DNA of 64,000 nucleotides from Protonemura montana (taxonomy: Eukaryota > Arthropoda > Insecta > Plecoptera > Nemouridae), in NCBI GenBank assembly GCA_947568835.1, contig OX387605.1, positions 16,558,418 to 16,622,417 of the forward strand, read 5' to 3'. Positions within the stretch are counted from its first letter, which is position 1; each line of letters starts with the position of its first letter. The notes under the pieces were generated by a model. It was not told where the DNA came from. It was given only the letters and a program-made list of their open reading frames with translations, and did not search any database. Both the position numbers and the translations under genes were made by a program. This document shows positions 39,967-48,811 of the stretch, piece by piece.

Positions 39967-39979
39967 CGGTGGGATTCGA
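39956..39979 (+). other. Primer-binding site, probably complementary to tRNA-Leu
   Basis: Three bases after the LTR end, tgatggcagcgcggtgggat runs on into tcga. Its complement resembles the 3' part of eukaryotic tRNA-Leu (acceptor CGCTGCCA and T-arm TTCGAATCCCAC), with a two-base insertion (cg) and one mismatch where the added CCA end would pair (tga for tgg). The tRNA sequence is recalled from general knowledge, so the isoacceptor is tentative. Confidence 0.5.
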
Positions 39980-40361
39980 GTCTCTTCGCAAGGTTGGATT
40001 TCACATCGATCAAACGTGATTGACTTTGCCGAATTTTGACCATTTTCAATTTTTATTCTCAACTTGATGAACTTAACTTTTCCCGACTCAATAACGAAAA
40101 GGTAGAGTGGCGATGTCAATTTTTACAAAATTTTGTGTGAACTCGTTTCCAAACAATATCATGCGTAAATTCAGTGTTCAAATGTTAATTGCCATGGTGA
40201 CGTCATGAGCGTTTTTTTTTTTTCGATCCAATGTGCGTTTTGTTTGTTAGATGAGGAGGATTAGAGTAGAGAGGCCCGAGATAAGCTAGGTCGCGTCGCG
40301 TTGCATTTTTCAGGTAAAATCTTTAAAATTTAACTTCAGTCTGGTCTTTCATAAATTCACA
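39980..40361 (+). other. Retrotransposon leader upstream of gag
   Basis: Non-coding leader between the primer site and the gag ATG. It contains a T run (40211-40222), a purine-rich segment (40253-40280), a short cgcgtcgcg motif and the two acceptor-like sites at 40313 and 40339. The region would carry packaging signals, but none is recognisable. Confidence 0.7.
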
Positions 40362-41330
40362 ATGCCGCTTATTAACCATACTCCGACCGCAGAGGAGGTA
40401 ACCGCTGTTCAAAATTCAAATCTTAGCCATTTAAATTTAGTTCCCGAATTTTCCGGATCGTCGGGCGTATCAGTAGAACATTTTTTCGACCGGCTTGATG
40501 AAATGTCATTTATGGGAAGCTGGACGAAAAGTCAGCAAGCGATTATTGCGCGTATGAAGCTAAAGGGCGACGCGTCTGCATATGTACAAGCCAACCCAGA
40601 GCTTAGAAGAGCGACTTATGAAATCTTAAAAACCGCTCTCACGAAATGGTTCAGAACCGATATCAGTGTCGAGAAACTGAACGAGGAGTTCTCGGCCTGC
40701 ATCATGCGAACGTCTGAGACAGTTCAGCAATTCGCGACGAGACTGTCAATCGCGGGTTTTAGGACACAACAAGAAGGTGAGGACTTGGGCGAGCAGGCCT
40801 ACGCCAAAAAAGCTCTGGAACGCGCCCTCCTTACACAATTTTTAAAAGGAATCGGGGGCAACATAAAACGCTTCGTCTTGACGCATCGACCGAAAACGTA
40901 CGAAGAAGCATTAGACTTCGCTCTTCACGAGGAGGCAGCGGAAGCCTCGATCGGTCCGACCGCCGTTCTGGTAGGAGCCGTCCGAAAGGAGCAACCTCAG
41001 TCGGTGCCCCAAAATATCAATCCAAATTATCAGTCACGAACACCCCCACATGTAAATGACAATTCCGTGGGCCGAACCGTCACGTGTTTCTGTTGTGGAG
41101 GGAGAGGACACTACGCCAACGTGTGCCCAAGTAAGATCGCTTCATCGGCACCCCCTTCTAGACCAATTCCTGTCTGTCAAAATTGCAACAAACGGGGACA
41201 TCGCGAAGATCACTGTTGGTATAGACGGGCTCCGCAGGTCCGAGGCACGGTTAAGGACGGGCGATACCAGCCAAAGGATTCCCCGCAGAGTGATCAGGCG
41301 CAAGGTGGTGATACACCACAGGATTTTTAG
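40362..41330 (+). CDS. gag: Gag polyprotein of the LTR retrotransposon (322 aa)
   Basis: The ATG at 40362 (context cacaATGc) opens 322 codons ending at TAG 41328-41330. A capsid-like retrotransposon gag region covers roughly residues 40-200 (FSGSSGVSVEHFFDRLDEM, later WFRTDISVEKLNEEF and QFATRLSIAGFR). Two CCHC zinc knuckles follow at residues 242-255 (CFCCGGRGHYANVC) and 272-285 (CQNCNKRGHREDHC); these bind nucleic acid in the particle. The C-terminus is hydrophilic. Two knuckles and this length are normal for Ty3/gypsy Gag. The last codons overlap the pol frame by 19 bases. The frame is intact with no stops or shifts, consistent with a young copy. Confidence 0.92.
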   Translation: MPLINHTPTAEEVTAVQNSNLSHLNLVPEFSGSSGVSVEHFFDRLDEMSFMGSWTKSQQAIIARMKLKGDASAYVQANPELRRATYEILKTALTKWFRTDISVEKLNEEFSACIMRTSETVQQFATRLSIAGFRTQQEGEDLGEQAYAKKALERALLTQFLKGIGGNIKRFVLTHRPKTYEEALDFALHEEAAEASIGPTAVLVGAVRKEQPQSVPQNINPNYQSRTPPHVNDNSVGRTVTCFCCGGRGHYANVCPSKIASSAPPSRPIPVCQNCNKRGHREDHCWYRRAPQVRGTVKDGRYQPKDSPQSDQAQGGDTPQDF

Positions 41331-44300
41331 ACGTGCACCATATTCGGTCACCCGATGTGGCTTCGGCACGTGTTTTCAGCAATTGGCGAGTGCAAAGCGT
41401 CGGCACTACGCGGGTTCGAGGCGAAATTGTAACTGATAAATATCGGACACCAGTAACATTTCTCGTAGATTCCGGGGCTGAAGTATCTCTTATAAGCCAG
41501 TCAGTTCTAGAGGGTGACATTAAGTATAGGCCGGAAACTCGCACAATTACCTCGGTGACAGGGGAAATGCTGCCAATCTTGGGCACAGCCTCCTTGAACG
41601 TCGTATTAGGGAAATACGAGTACTTGTATTCGGGTTTCGCAGTGTGCAACGAAGCAATGAAGTTGCCATGTGACGGTATTCTTGGGAGAGATTTTATGAA
41701 ATATTTCAAAATGGTATTGGACTTTAATGAAGACATGTTAATCCACAATGATAACTTTGTAAAACTCGACCACACTTTCCATGGGGCGTTTGCGTCGTCT
41801 GCGGACTGTCGTCCAAATCAACATGAAGTAAATTCTCACAACGTAAGGAACACCATTGTTGGTTCGGCGTCTAGTAGTCAAGAGGTACGGGAGAAAACGT
41901 TGACGGGAAATCAAAGAATTGGATCATTTTCTAAATTAGAAGCCATTTCCGAGACCACACCGAAAACATTAACTTCCGATGACATCGTATTGAGCGAGTT
42001 AAAAGCACAGATTGTACAGTTAGAATTAAAAATGAGCAAGTTTCAAGAAGTTGTAGATAAAGTGGCAAGTGAAAACGTTTTGAGAAGGGAAATAGAAAAT
42101 GTCGAGCCGTTGAAGATTGACATGAAAGTAGTTTTTGAGAAAGAAGTTGAGAAAGATTTTGAGAAAGTAGTTTTTGAGAAAAAAGTTGAGAAAGATTTTG
42201 AGAAAGAAGTTGAGAAAGATTTTGAGAAAGAAGTTGAGAAAGATTTTGAGAAAGAAGTTGAGAAAGAAGTTGAGAAAGATTTTGAGATCGGTATTGATAA
42301 AGATTTTGAGCGAGAAATTGTGAGAGATTTTGCGAAAGATAAGAAGAATTGTGTCGTTTTTTCAGATTTTAGTGAGGAAAGAAAAGAGGTTTTGACAGAT
42401 GTTTTGAGCGATTTTGAGGGAGAAGATAGAGTTTTGATGAATTTGAGAATTAATATTTCGGAAAATGGAGAGAGAAAAGTTCTCTTGATGTGTGATTTTG
42501 TGAGAGATAGAAAAAAGGACGAGAATTTTCGTGTAAATGTTTCAGTTAACGGTTTGAGGACGGTCAGTGTTGTTAGTGAGGATTTAACAGGTGTGGAGGA
42601 TACCGCTGACAGTTTAACAAGTACAGGTGTTAGATTTGGCGAAAACAACGATTCAGGTATGGTTCCGACATTGAAAGAGAATCAGCAAAGTGCAGATGCG
42701 ATTGTTGTGAAAATTCTACCGATGTCCAATTTAGAAAATGTACAGCCCACCCCACATGGTGTCCACTTAAAAAACGAGGAATCTTGTACAAAACGCGATA
42801 AAGATAGTAGTGTAAAAAAGGTCGTCAAATTAAGATTAAGCAAGAATATAACGATACCTGGCCGCTCAGAGTTTTTAACCGAAGGTATCCAAACTAGGGG
42901 GGTCTGCGTGGACAAAGCTAAAAAGGACGTATTGTTTGAACCTATTCGATTGTCGGTGCATGGCTTACAATGCGCAAGATCACTTTACACCGAAAATGAC
43001 AGTCTCACGGCACAGGTTCGTATGATAAATGTGTCAGAAAGGGACATAGAACTCCAGAAAGGTCTTACCCTCGGTACAATAGAAATCTATCACGATATCA
43101 TCACTAACACCACAATTAAAATTGATGAGGTATGTTCTGTAAATAATATAAATACGACTTTGCAACCAAACGAAACGCTGTCACTCATAGATTCGATGTG
43201 TCAGGTAGATCATGACCACTTAGACAAAAATGAAAAGGACTCGCTTGCCGCTCTATTGTTCGAGTATGCGGATCTTTTCTTTAAGACTGGGGATACCATG
43301 GGCAAGGCGGTTGGTGTAGAACATGTTATTCACACGGGGGATAATGCACCGATTAGATTGCGCCCCTATCGAGTACCAGAATCCATGCGTGGCCCAATGA
43401 AAGCAAAAATTGACGAGCTTCTCGCTAAAGACATTATCGTAGAGTGTAACTCGGCCTGGAGTGCGCCATGTATGGTAATTTTAAAGAAAAAGAACGACGG
43501 TACTACAGAGTACAGATTTGTTACAGATTTCCGGAAATTGAATAACATAACGCGCAAAGATGCATACTGTCTTCCGCAGATTAATGAATCTCTCGATTAT
43601 TTGTCAAATTCAAAATATTTCACTACACTCGATTTACAAGACGCCTATTACAATATACCTATCAGAGAGGAAGATCAGTGTAAGACTGCATTCAGCACAA
43701 CAACAAACCATTACATGTACAAGAGGATGGCTCAAGGCTTATGCAATAGCCCAGGAACATTTCAGCGCTATCTTGACTCCATCTTCGCAGGTATCCGCAA
43801 TGTCACTTGTCTCATTTATTTAGATGATATTATTACATTTTCAAAAACTGTAGATGAACATATCACACGATTGAAGGAAATATTCAACATTCTGAGAACG
43901 TCGGGAGTAAAACTGAAACCTTCTAAGTGCACATTTTTACAAAAAGAAACAGAATACCTAGGATTTCTCATCTCCTCGGAGGGTATAAAACCATTGCATT
44001 CTAAGGTTGAAGCTATCGCAAATTGGCCCGTACCAATTGATGTGAGAGGAGTTAAATCTTTCCTGGGAATTTCATCGTATTACAGACGTTTTTTGAATAA
44101 TTATTCAACGATATCTCGACCACTATGTCAATTAACGCGGAAAGATGTACCTTTCATTTGGTCGAAAGAGTGCGACGACTCATTTAACACCTTGAGAAAA
44201 GCATTATGCAGCGATGCAGTCCTCATTTTTCCAGATTTCAGTAAAGAATTTATCTTAACGACCGACTGTAGTCTAACTTGTGCTGGGGCCGTACTTGCAC

Positions 44301-44815
44301 AGCGTGTTCAAGGCTTCGAGCGTCCCATTTGTTACGCAAGCAGGCAACTGCAAGACCGCGAGACACGATACTCAGCTTGGGAGCGCGAGGCACTAGCATG
44401 TGTTTGGGGAATGAGAACCTTCAGAACTTACTTATACGGCCGACACTTTATCCTAAAATCAGACCACCGTCCATTAAAACAGTTATTGACCATTTCTAAT
44501 CAATCGAGTCGTCACAGCAACTGGTGTTTCACATTATCCGAGTACGACTTCGAATTCCAATATGTTCCCGGATCACAAATTTCACACGTAGATGCACTCA
44601 GTAGAATTCAAGTAGCGATCATAAATGCAGAAAATCAGGAACCAGTAGAGGTCACGAAAGAGTTAGAACAAGAACCAGTAGAGGTCACGAGAGAAATAGG
44701 GCAAACCGGTTTAGAGAGCAAGTCCCCACCAGAAAGTGACCCCTTCGAGCTACTGTCGTGCACCAAGCTAGGAAAGTGCAGTGTTTCTTTGTATTGCATA
44801 GTTCTCATTGTTTGA
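41312..44815 (+). CDS. pol: Pol polyprotein: protease, long charged insert, RT and RNase H, no integrase
   Basis: This frame is open from 41312, has no upstream ATG and lies -1 to gag, so it is probably made as a Gag-Pol fusion by frameshifting at the TTTTT run before the gag stop (41324-41328). Residues are counted from the codon at 41333. Protease: DSGA at 46-49 and ILGRDF at 116-121. A Lys/Glu-rich insert follows at about 150-490. A pre-RT domain (TIPGRSEFLTEGIQ, then EPIRLSVHGL) lies at about 500-600. RT spans about 660-900, with Asp767 (LDLQDAYY), QGLCNSPGTFQ and YLDD at 829-832. RNase H spans about 970-1090 with TTDCS (Asp978), WEREALA, SDHRPL and HVDALSR (1085-1091). The last 69 residues carry an 11-residue tandem repeat and a hydrophobic end (SLYCIVLIV), with no HHCC or DDE integrase. 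Catalytic residues of the other three enzymes appear intact. Confidence 0.93.
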   Translation, partial: YTTGFLDVHHIRSPDVASARVFSNWRVQSVGTTRVRGEIVTDKYRTPVTFLVDSGAEVSLISQSVLEGDIKYRPETRTITSVTGEMLPILGTASLNVVLGKYEYLYSGFAVCNEAMKLPCDGILGRDFMKYFKMVLDFNEDMLIHNDNFVKLDHTFHGAFASSADCRPNQHEVNSHNVRNTIVGSASSSQEVREKTLTGNQRIGSFSKLEAISETTPKTLTSDDIVLSELKAQIVQLELKMSKFQEVVDKVASENVLRREIENVEPLKIDMKVVFEKEVEKDFEKVVFEKKVEKDFEKEVEKDFEKEVEKDFEKEVEKEVEKDFEIGIDKDFEREIVRDFAKDKKNCVVFSDFSEERKEVLTDVLSDFEGEDRVLMNLRINISENGERKVLLMCDFVRDRKKDENFRVNVSVNGLRTVSVVSEDLTGVEDTADSLTSTGVRFGENNDSGMVPTLKENQQSADAIVVKILPMSNLENVQPTPHGVHLKNEESCTKRDKDSSVKKVVKLRLSKNITIPGRSEFLTEGIQTRGVCVDKAKKDVLFEPIRLSVHGLQCARSLYTENDSLTAQVRMINVSERDIELQKGLTLGTIEIYHDIITNTTIKIDEVCSVNNINTTLQPNETLSLIDSMCQVDHDHLDKNEKDSLAALLFEYADLFFKTGDTMGKAVGVEHVIHTGDNAPIRLRPYRVPESMRGPMKAKIDELLAKDIIVECNSAWSAPCMVILKKKNDGTTEYRFVTDFRKLNNITRKDAYCLPQINESLDYLSNSKYFTTLDLQDAYYNIPIREEDQCKTAFSTTTNHYMYKRMAQGLCNSPGTFQRYLDSIFAGIRNVTCLIYLDDIITFSKTVDEHITRLKEIFNILRTSGVKLKPSKCTFLQKETEYLGFLISSEGIKPLHSKVEAIANWPVPIDVRGVKSFLGISSYYRRFLNNYSTISRPLCQLTRKDVPFIWSKECDDSFNTLRKALCSDAVLIFPDFSKEFILTTDCSLTCAGAVLAQRVQGFERPICYASRQLQDRETRYSAWEREALACVWGMRTFRTYLYGRHFILKSDHRPLKQLLTISNQSSRHSNWCFTLSEYDFEFQYVPGSQISHVDALSRIQVAIINAENQEPVEVTKELEQEPVEVTREIGQTGLESKSPPESDPFELLSCTKLGKCSVSLYCIVLIV
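42127..42290 (+). repeat. 24-bp tandem repeat within pol (VEKDFEKE units)
   Basis: Repeated gttgagaaagattttgagaa plus agaa units encode about five to six copies of the eight-residue VEKDFEKE, with variants (VFEKK, EVEKEVEKD). The heptad-like, highly charged sequence could form a single alpha-helix or coiled coil. It lies between protease and the pre-RT domain, where most gypsy elements have little sequence. Copy number is likely to vary between element copies. Confidence 0.88.
44641..44706 (+). repeat. 33-bp tandem duplication near the end of pol
   Basis: The unit accagtagaggtcacgaaag and following bases repeats after 33 bp, giving EPVEVTKELEQ then EPVEVTREIGQ. It lies just past RNase H, exactly where integrase should begin, and may mark the scar of an integrase deletion. 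Confidence 0.8.
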
Positions 44816-45180
44816 ATTCAGATCATTTTAAGTAACATAAAAGGACCTTATCGAACAATCATCGACGACGACGAGTGAAACAGAACACTATAATTGCATC
44901 AAAATAGACGTAATTGCTTATTGAAATTGTCGAGTGAATAATGTGTACTTGTAACTGTGTTTTGTATTTGTATGTGTTTAGAGTAGAAATTCTTTAAATT
45001 TTTTATTATATTCCCATTGTGACAGTTTAGCCTCACATGATTTTCAGATATGTTTCGTAATTTTCTTACAATTTCAAATTTTGTTTGTTTTGTTTTGTGA
45101 TTAAAATCTTGTTTGTTTGTTTTGTTTTCACACCTGTAATGTTGTGATTGTTTCACCACCGTGGGGTGATAAAACAATCT
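44816..45180 (+). other. Retrotransposon 3' untranslated region
   Basis: No integrase or env-like frame is present on the plus strand. It is T-rich (ttttgtttgttttgttttg near 45078-45130) and ends in caccgtggggtgataaaaca before the purine tract. The long antisense open frame that continues into the LTR is not supported by any recognisable domain. Confidence 0.75.
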
Positions 45181-45197
45181 GAGAAAGGCGAGGGTGA
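45181..45197 (+). other. Polypurine tract priming plus-strand synthesis
   Basis: Purine-rich gagaaaggcgagggtga lies immediately before the 3' LTR (TGT at 45198). It has one internal pyrimidine and a tga tail, acceptable for a Ty3/gypsy tract. Confidence 0.75.
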
Positions 45198-45775
45198 TGT
45201 CATGGAGCGGACAGGTACTTTTTAGAATCAATAACCCTTTTCCAAATTCTTTACGTTTTAACAAGGGATGATGCTTGCTATTCACACAGTCTTGGACAAT
45301 TAGTCTCAAAGGCCATCCCGTCGGTCATTGCCCGCGCGCTTTAGAAATACAGTCACTTATCAATCACACCTGCATTTAGGTATTTCAACTTGCACCCTCC
45401 CACCAAGTGTCTCTTGAGTTAGCAATGTGAACCCCGATTTGAGGGCACAAAACATTGTCCAGCTAAAGCAAAAGACACTCTCTGCTCATCCTCGCTCTAG
45501 GACGGACGTGTCCTGATCTTCTCGAAATGTAAGTCTTTTTACTCACTTGGTGTAGTTTTAGGATTGTGTCATTAAATAAATATCTCAGTTCACCAAATCA
45601 TTTCTTATCACGTATAGACTTTTCACAAAGTCGCCCACGAGCCTTCCGCCGATCATGTCTACCGACTTCTAAATTATCCCTTCAGGAAACAGGGTCCAGA
45701 TCCCTTAACCTCTGGTGGTGGCAGCATGGAACCGCTACCCGGTCCACAACATTTAGGTGGCCGCGATCCACAACA
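45198..45775 (+). repeat. 3' LTR (578 bp)
   Basis: Read against 39375-39952 without a detected difference. Its AATAAA lies at 45575-45580. It ends gatccacaaca and is followed by the right target duplication. Confidence 0.95.
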
Positions 45776-45779
45776 CTAT
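45776..45779. repeat. Right target-site duplication (ctat)
   Basis: Matches the four bases before the 5' LTR (39371-39374). Confidence 0.85.
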
Positions 45780-47479
45780 CTCTCCCCCGGGTCCATGGTT
45801 GACTCATATTACGAGGCCTCTGAGGAAGACCCATTAAGCGAATAACGCGACGGTCTTATCAGCAATCTCCTCTTTCTCTTCATATAGGGACACCGAGAGC
45901 AATCCGGTCTCGAATCAGCAAATCAGATTATGCTGCTGAATTAAGTTATCACGCCAATAATGCGTCACATTGCAACCTTTAACTGGAGTCACTTCTACTG
46001 GAGTGTTCTTGACTTGTTTCGTGGTGACCACTATCAGTTTATATCACGACGAAAGTTACTAGATTACTAGTTTATTTGAAAGACACAGTAGATGTCTAAA
46101 TATACTTTTTTATTACAAAGAGTCACATTAAATAAATTATAGGTAAGGCGTGTTTGCTTAAGAGTGTCAAGAAACTAACACATTTGAATATTTGCTAGCG
46201 CATGGAATATACTTTTCGCGAAAAGGCACACGATGGTACCTACCCAAAGCAACGGTAGCACATGCGATCAGTCACCTGACGAGGGCCACTCCAAACTTCG
46301 ATCATCTCTCAAACTCATGTTTCATAACCATTCGCCGAATAGAAATTTAATATCAAACTAATTACAGGTTTCAGACAAGCCTAATGGCTCATTTATAGTT
46401 CAAGTTTCACTAAGGCGTATTGATGTGAAGGGAATTTTGTACAATTAAATAATTTAATAACTATTTCTTGGTGGCAACTCCCAAAATTGAGTCGCGTAAA
46501 ACATTCCGGTTGGTTAGCTCTTGGCACTTAATGGAAACTTCACCCCTGCCATTGCATATCACTCCCACTTCCGACCACCGAAACTGTTTCTTCCCCAAAA
46601 ACAACCGCAGTGCAACCGGCGGCGTTCTCAGCACCCTCCTGTGAACGCGTCATCGTCATCCATCGTACCTTGCTCCACGGGTATCCTAGCACCCCAGTCG
46701 ACATAATTGCACAACATTAGGGACACTGATGGGACGTCACCTACTAATGCTACAAACGGTGTCGCATTCAGATCATGTAGTCCCAACCAAACGCAACCCA
46801 TTAATCTCATCTAGACGATATAAGCCTGGCTGGAAGGCAAACGTACTTATATACATCCAGGTCTTGTGTTTGTGTTCCTGGTTTGATTATATTTATCATA
46901 TCTGCGTGGCGTGGCTTAATCTTATTGGCTGGCAGAAACAAGGTCCGAGAAAGTAGCTCAATATGTGCTAGTGCTACGTGATAAGTAAGTTCTCTGAGGA
47001 GTCAGGTTCGACCAACCAACGACATTTGGTAGTTGGTACCAACGGGAAGGTATAGGAGCATTGAAAACGTGAGCGAACTTCCCGAATACGTACTCTGTAC
47101 TTAGGATTTAGTGCTTTCTATACAGCGTTGCATTCAGAGACGCCAAGGAATAAACCATCTGGGGGTTGAGGCAGCTCGTCTGTTATACTCAATGAAGATA
47201 AGTCATCCCCACCGCCGCCGCCACTGCGCGTTTGTTTTGTAGCGAATTTTTCTACTCTAAGAATAAAAAGGTACCCGGAGAAAATTGTATATAATACTAC
47301 AGCAATGGTGTGGAAGCAATATTATATATTAGGGTATGGCGTCGGTGGCGGGAAGGGGGAAAAATATCTGGTAGCGACGTGCTAGGAAAAAATACGAGGT
47401 AACGCCTCTAGTAGTTCCGTGCAGGAGTCATGGTTGTTATGTCTCTAGGGATGTGGTGATATGGGCGATATGAGTGAGC

Positions 47480-47530
47480 CGTCGGTCGTCGGTCGCCGGT
47501 CGCCCAGCGTCGGGCGTCGCGGCGTCGGTT
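47480..47530. repeat. CGTCGG/CGTCGC-rich patch
   Basis: Repeated gtcggtcg, gtcgccg and gcgtcggg units with six-base tendency; same compositional family as 23112-23236. Confidence 0.65.
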
Positions 47531-48780
47531 GGCAAAGCTCCCGTGTGCATTTCCACGCTACTCCACCGTCGACAAATCGACGAGCGAATGCTTTATATAT
47601 GACCGCCATGAATTGAAGGGTGGAAAAACGGGCGATCGTTCGATCGGTCGGCATGCGACGTGTCGTCGCGGCGGCGGAGAGTAACGACGTTAACCTGGCT
47701 CTAATCTTTGCTCATGCTCGATGATTGCTATTTTATGAAGATGGGATGTGAAATGAAGTGGAACGTTATTTTTCAAACAACTTACAGCAACACGCGGGCG
47801 AGGGAGGAAATTAAATAGGATGTGTCACATTTATAGATTGTTTGTGAGACGTGAAAAAGTCGATATGTATCTTTTTTTAAGGGAATGATCACAGAGATGT
47901 TACTTTTTGTTAGTGTTACCGCCGTTTATTACAGCCACGTTTATTTCCATTTAAAATCGGCAAGTACCTACTTTGTGGGTTAGTGAATGGAAAAAAAATA
48001 ATATTGCATATTAGGGAATTGGATTTTTTTAGTTGGTTTAGGTCATTCGGAATTTACCTTCACCATAAAGAATGCCATATACATTTTTGTGCAATTCAAC
48101 TTGAAGATGTATCAACCGTCCAAGTCTGAACAAAATTCAATGCTGGAAATTTTATCTTAATTAAACATTTCAAAACTAGAAATACCACTCCCGAAAGACT
48201 GCCACGAAATTTTCCACCTCTAACTGGACCGCAATATTTTGCGTGATTTGTTCATTAGAAATAGCAAATACAGGAACCATTGAATTTCTATCTTAAAAAA
48301 TGAACGTCGCCATAACCTCCATTAGTCTTAAGTACAATACGATCCACAGTTCATCCTAGAGGCTCCAGTATCTGCTGATCAGACTCTCTCTACAAAGCCG
48401 AATACGAAACCAATAAAAGATATTCTCGCTTGCATTTTATGGATGTGCGGATTACTGAAAAAAGTACAATCGCACATCCTAGCCGATTGTAAATCTTTGT
48501 TAGCACGTCAATGCCGAGACTCGAGTACCGTTGGTCGCGTGGTAGATGGAGTGCATGGACGCCGACGTCTACTAGTAGCATCGACATCGCATTCGAGCGT
48601 CTCGGAGCCCGGAAATTACGCCTTTATAATATGGCAACTGCGACACGTCGTTGTTAAAACCGTGTATAGTGCCGAGGACAAAATTTGTTTTTGAAAACAA
48701 GTCGGTTCGAGACACGACGGGCTGGCGCGTTCCACGTCGGTCTTTTCATCCGTGACGTTGTCAACATTTTGATAATAGTT

Positions 48781-48811
48781 CTCTCTTTCTCTCTCCTCTC
48801 TCTCTCTCTCT
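48781..48811. repeat. (CT)n microsatellite
   Basis: A mostly ct dinucleotide tract with small interruptions (ctttct, ctcctc). Confidence 0.9.

Larger units (their letters stand above)
39706..40339 (+). other. Possible leader intron of the retrotransposon
   Basis: A strong donor (GTAAGT at 39706 in the LTR) faces two acceptor-like sites upstream of gag: cattttTCAG ending at 40313, itself followed by GTAAAA, and ttaacttCAG ending at 40339, 22 bases before the gag ATG. Splicing would remove the primer site from some transcripts, separating translation templates from genomic RNA. This is inferred from motifs only. Confidence 0.25.
39375..45775 (+). mobile_element. Ty3/gypsy-type LTR retrotransposon lacking integrase (6401 bp)
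   Basis: Two 578-bp direct repeats (39375-39952 and 45198-45775) begin TGT and end ACA and are flanked by ctat duplications. Inside lie a tRNA-like primer site, gag (40362-41330), pol in the -1 frame (open 41312-44815) with protease, RT and RNase H, a 382-bp 3' region, and a purine-rich tract. I could find no difference between the LTRs, and both ORFs are intact, so the insertion is recent. The striking absence is integrase: only about 69 residues follow RNase H, without HHCC or DDE motifs, and neither the leader nor the 3' region encodes it. The element sits on the same strand as the presumed host gene. Lineage within Ty3/gypsy is not assigned. Confidence 0.95.

Noticed and set aside
42043..42648. 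201-codon Ser/Phe/Lys-rich antisense frame inside pol
   Set aside because: It is the reverse of the Lys/Glu-rich tandem-repeat region of pol; a shadow frame.
44899..45309. Antisense frame spanning the 3' region and the 3' LTR
   Set aside because: No domain; it partly repeats the same antisense frame in the 5' LTR and is composition-driven.
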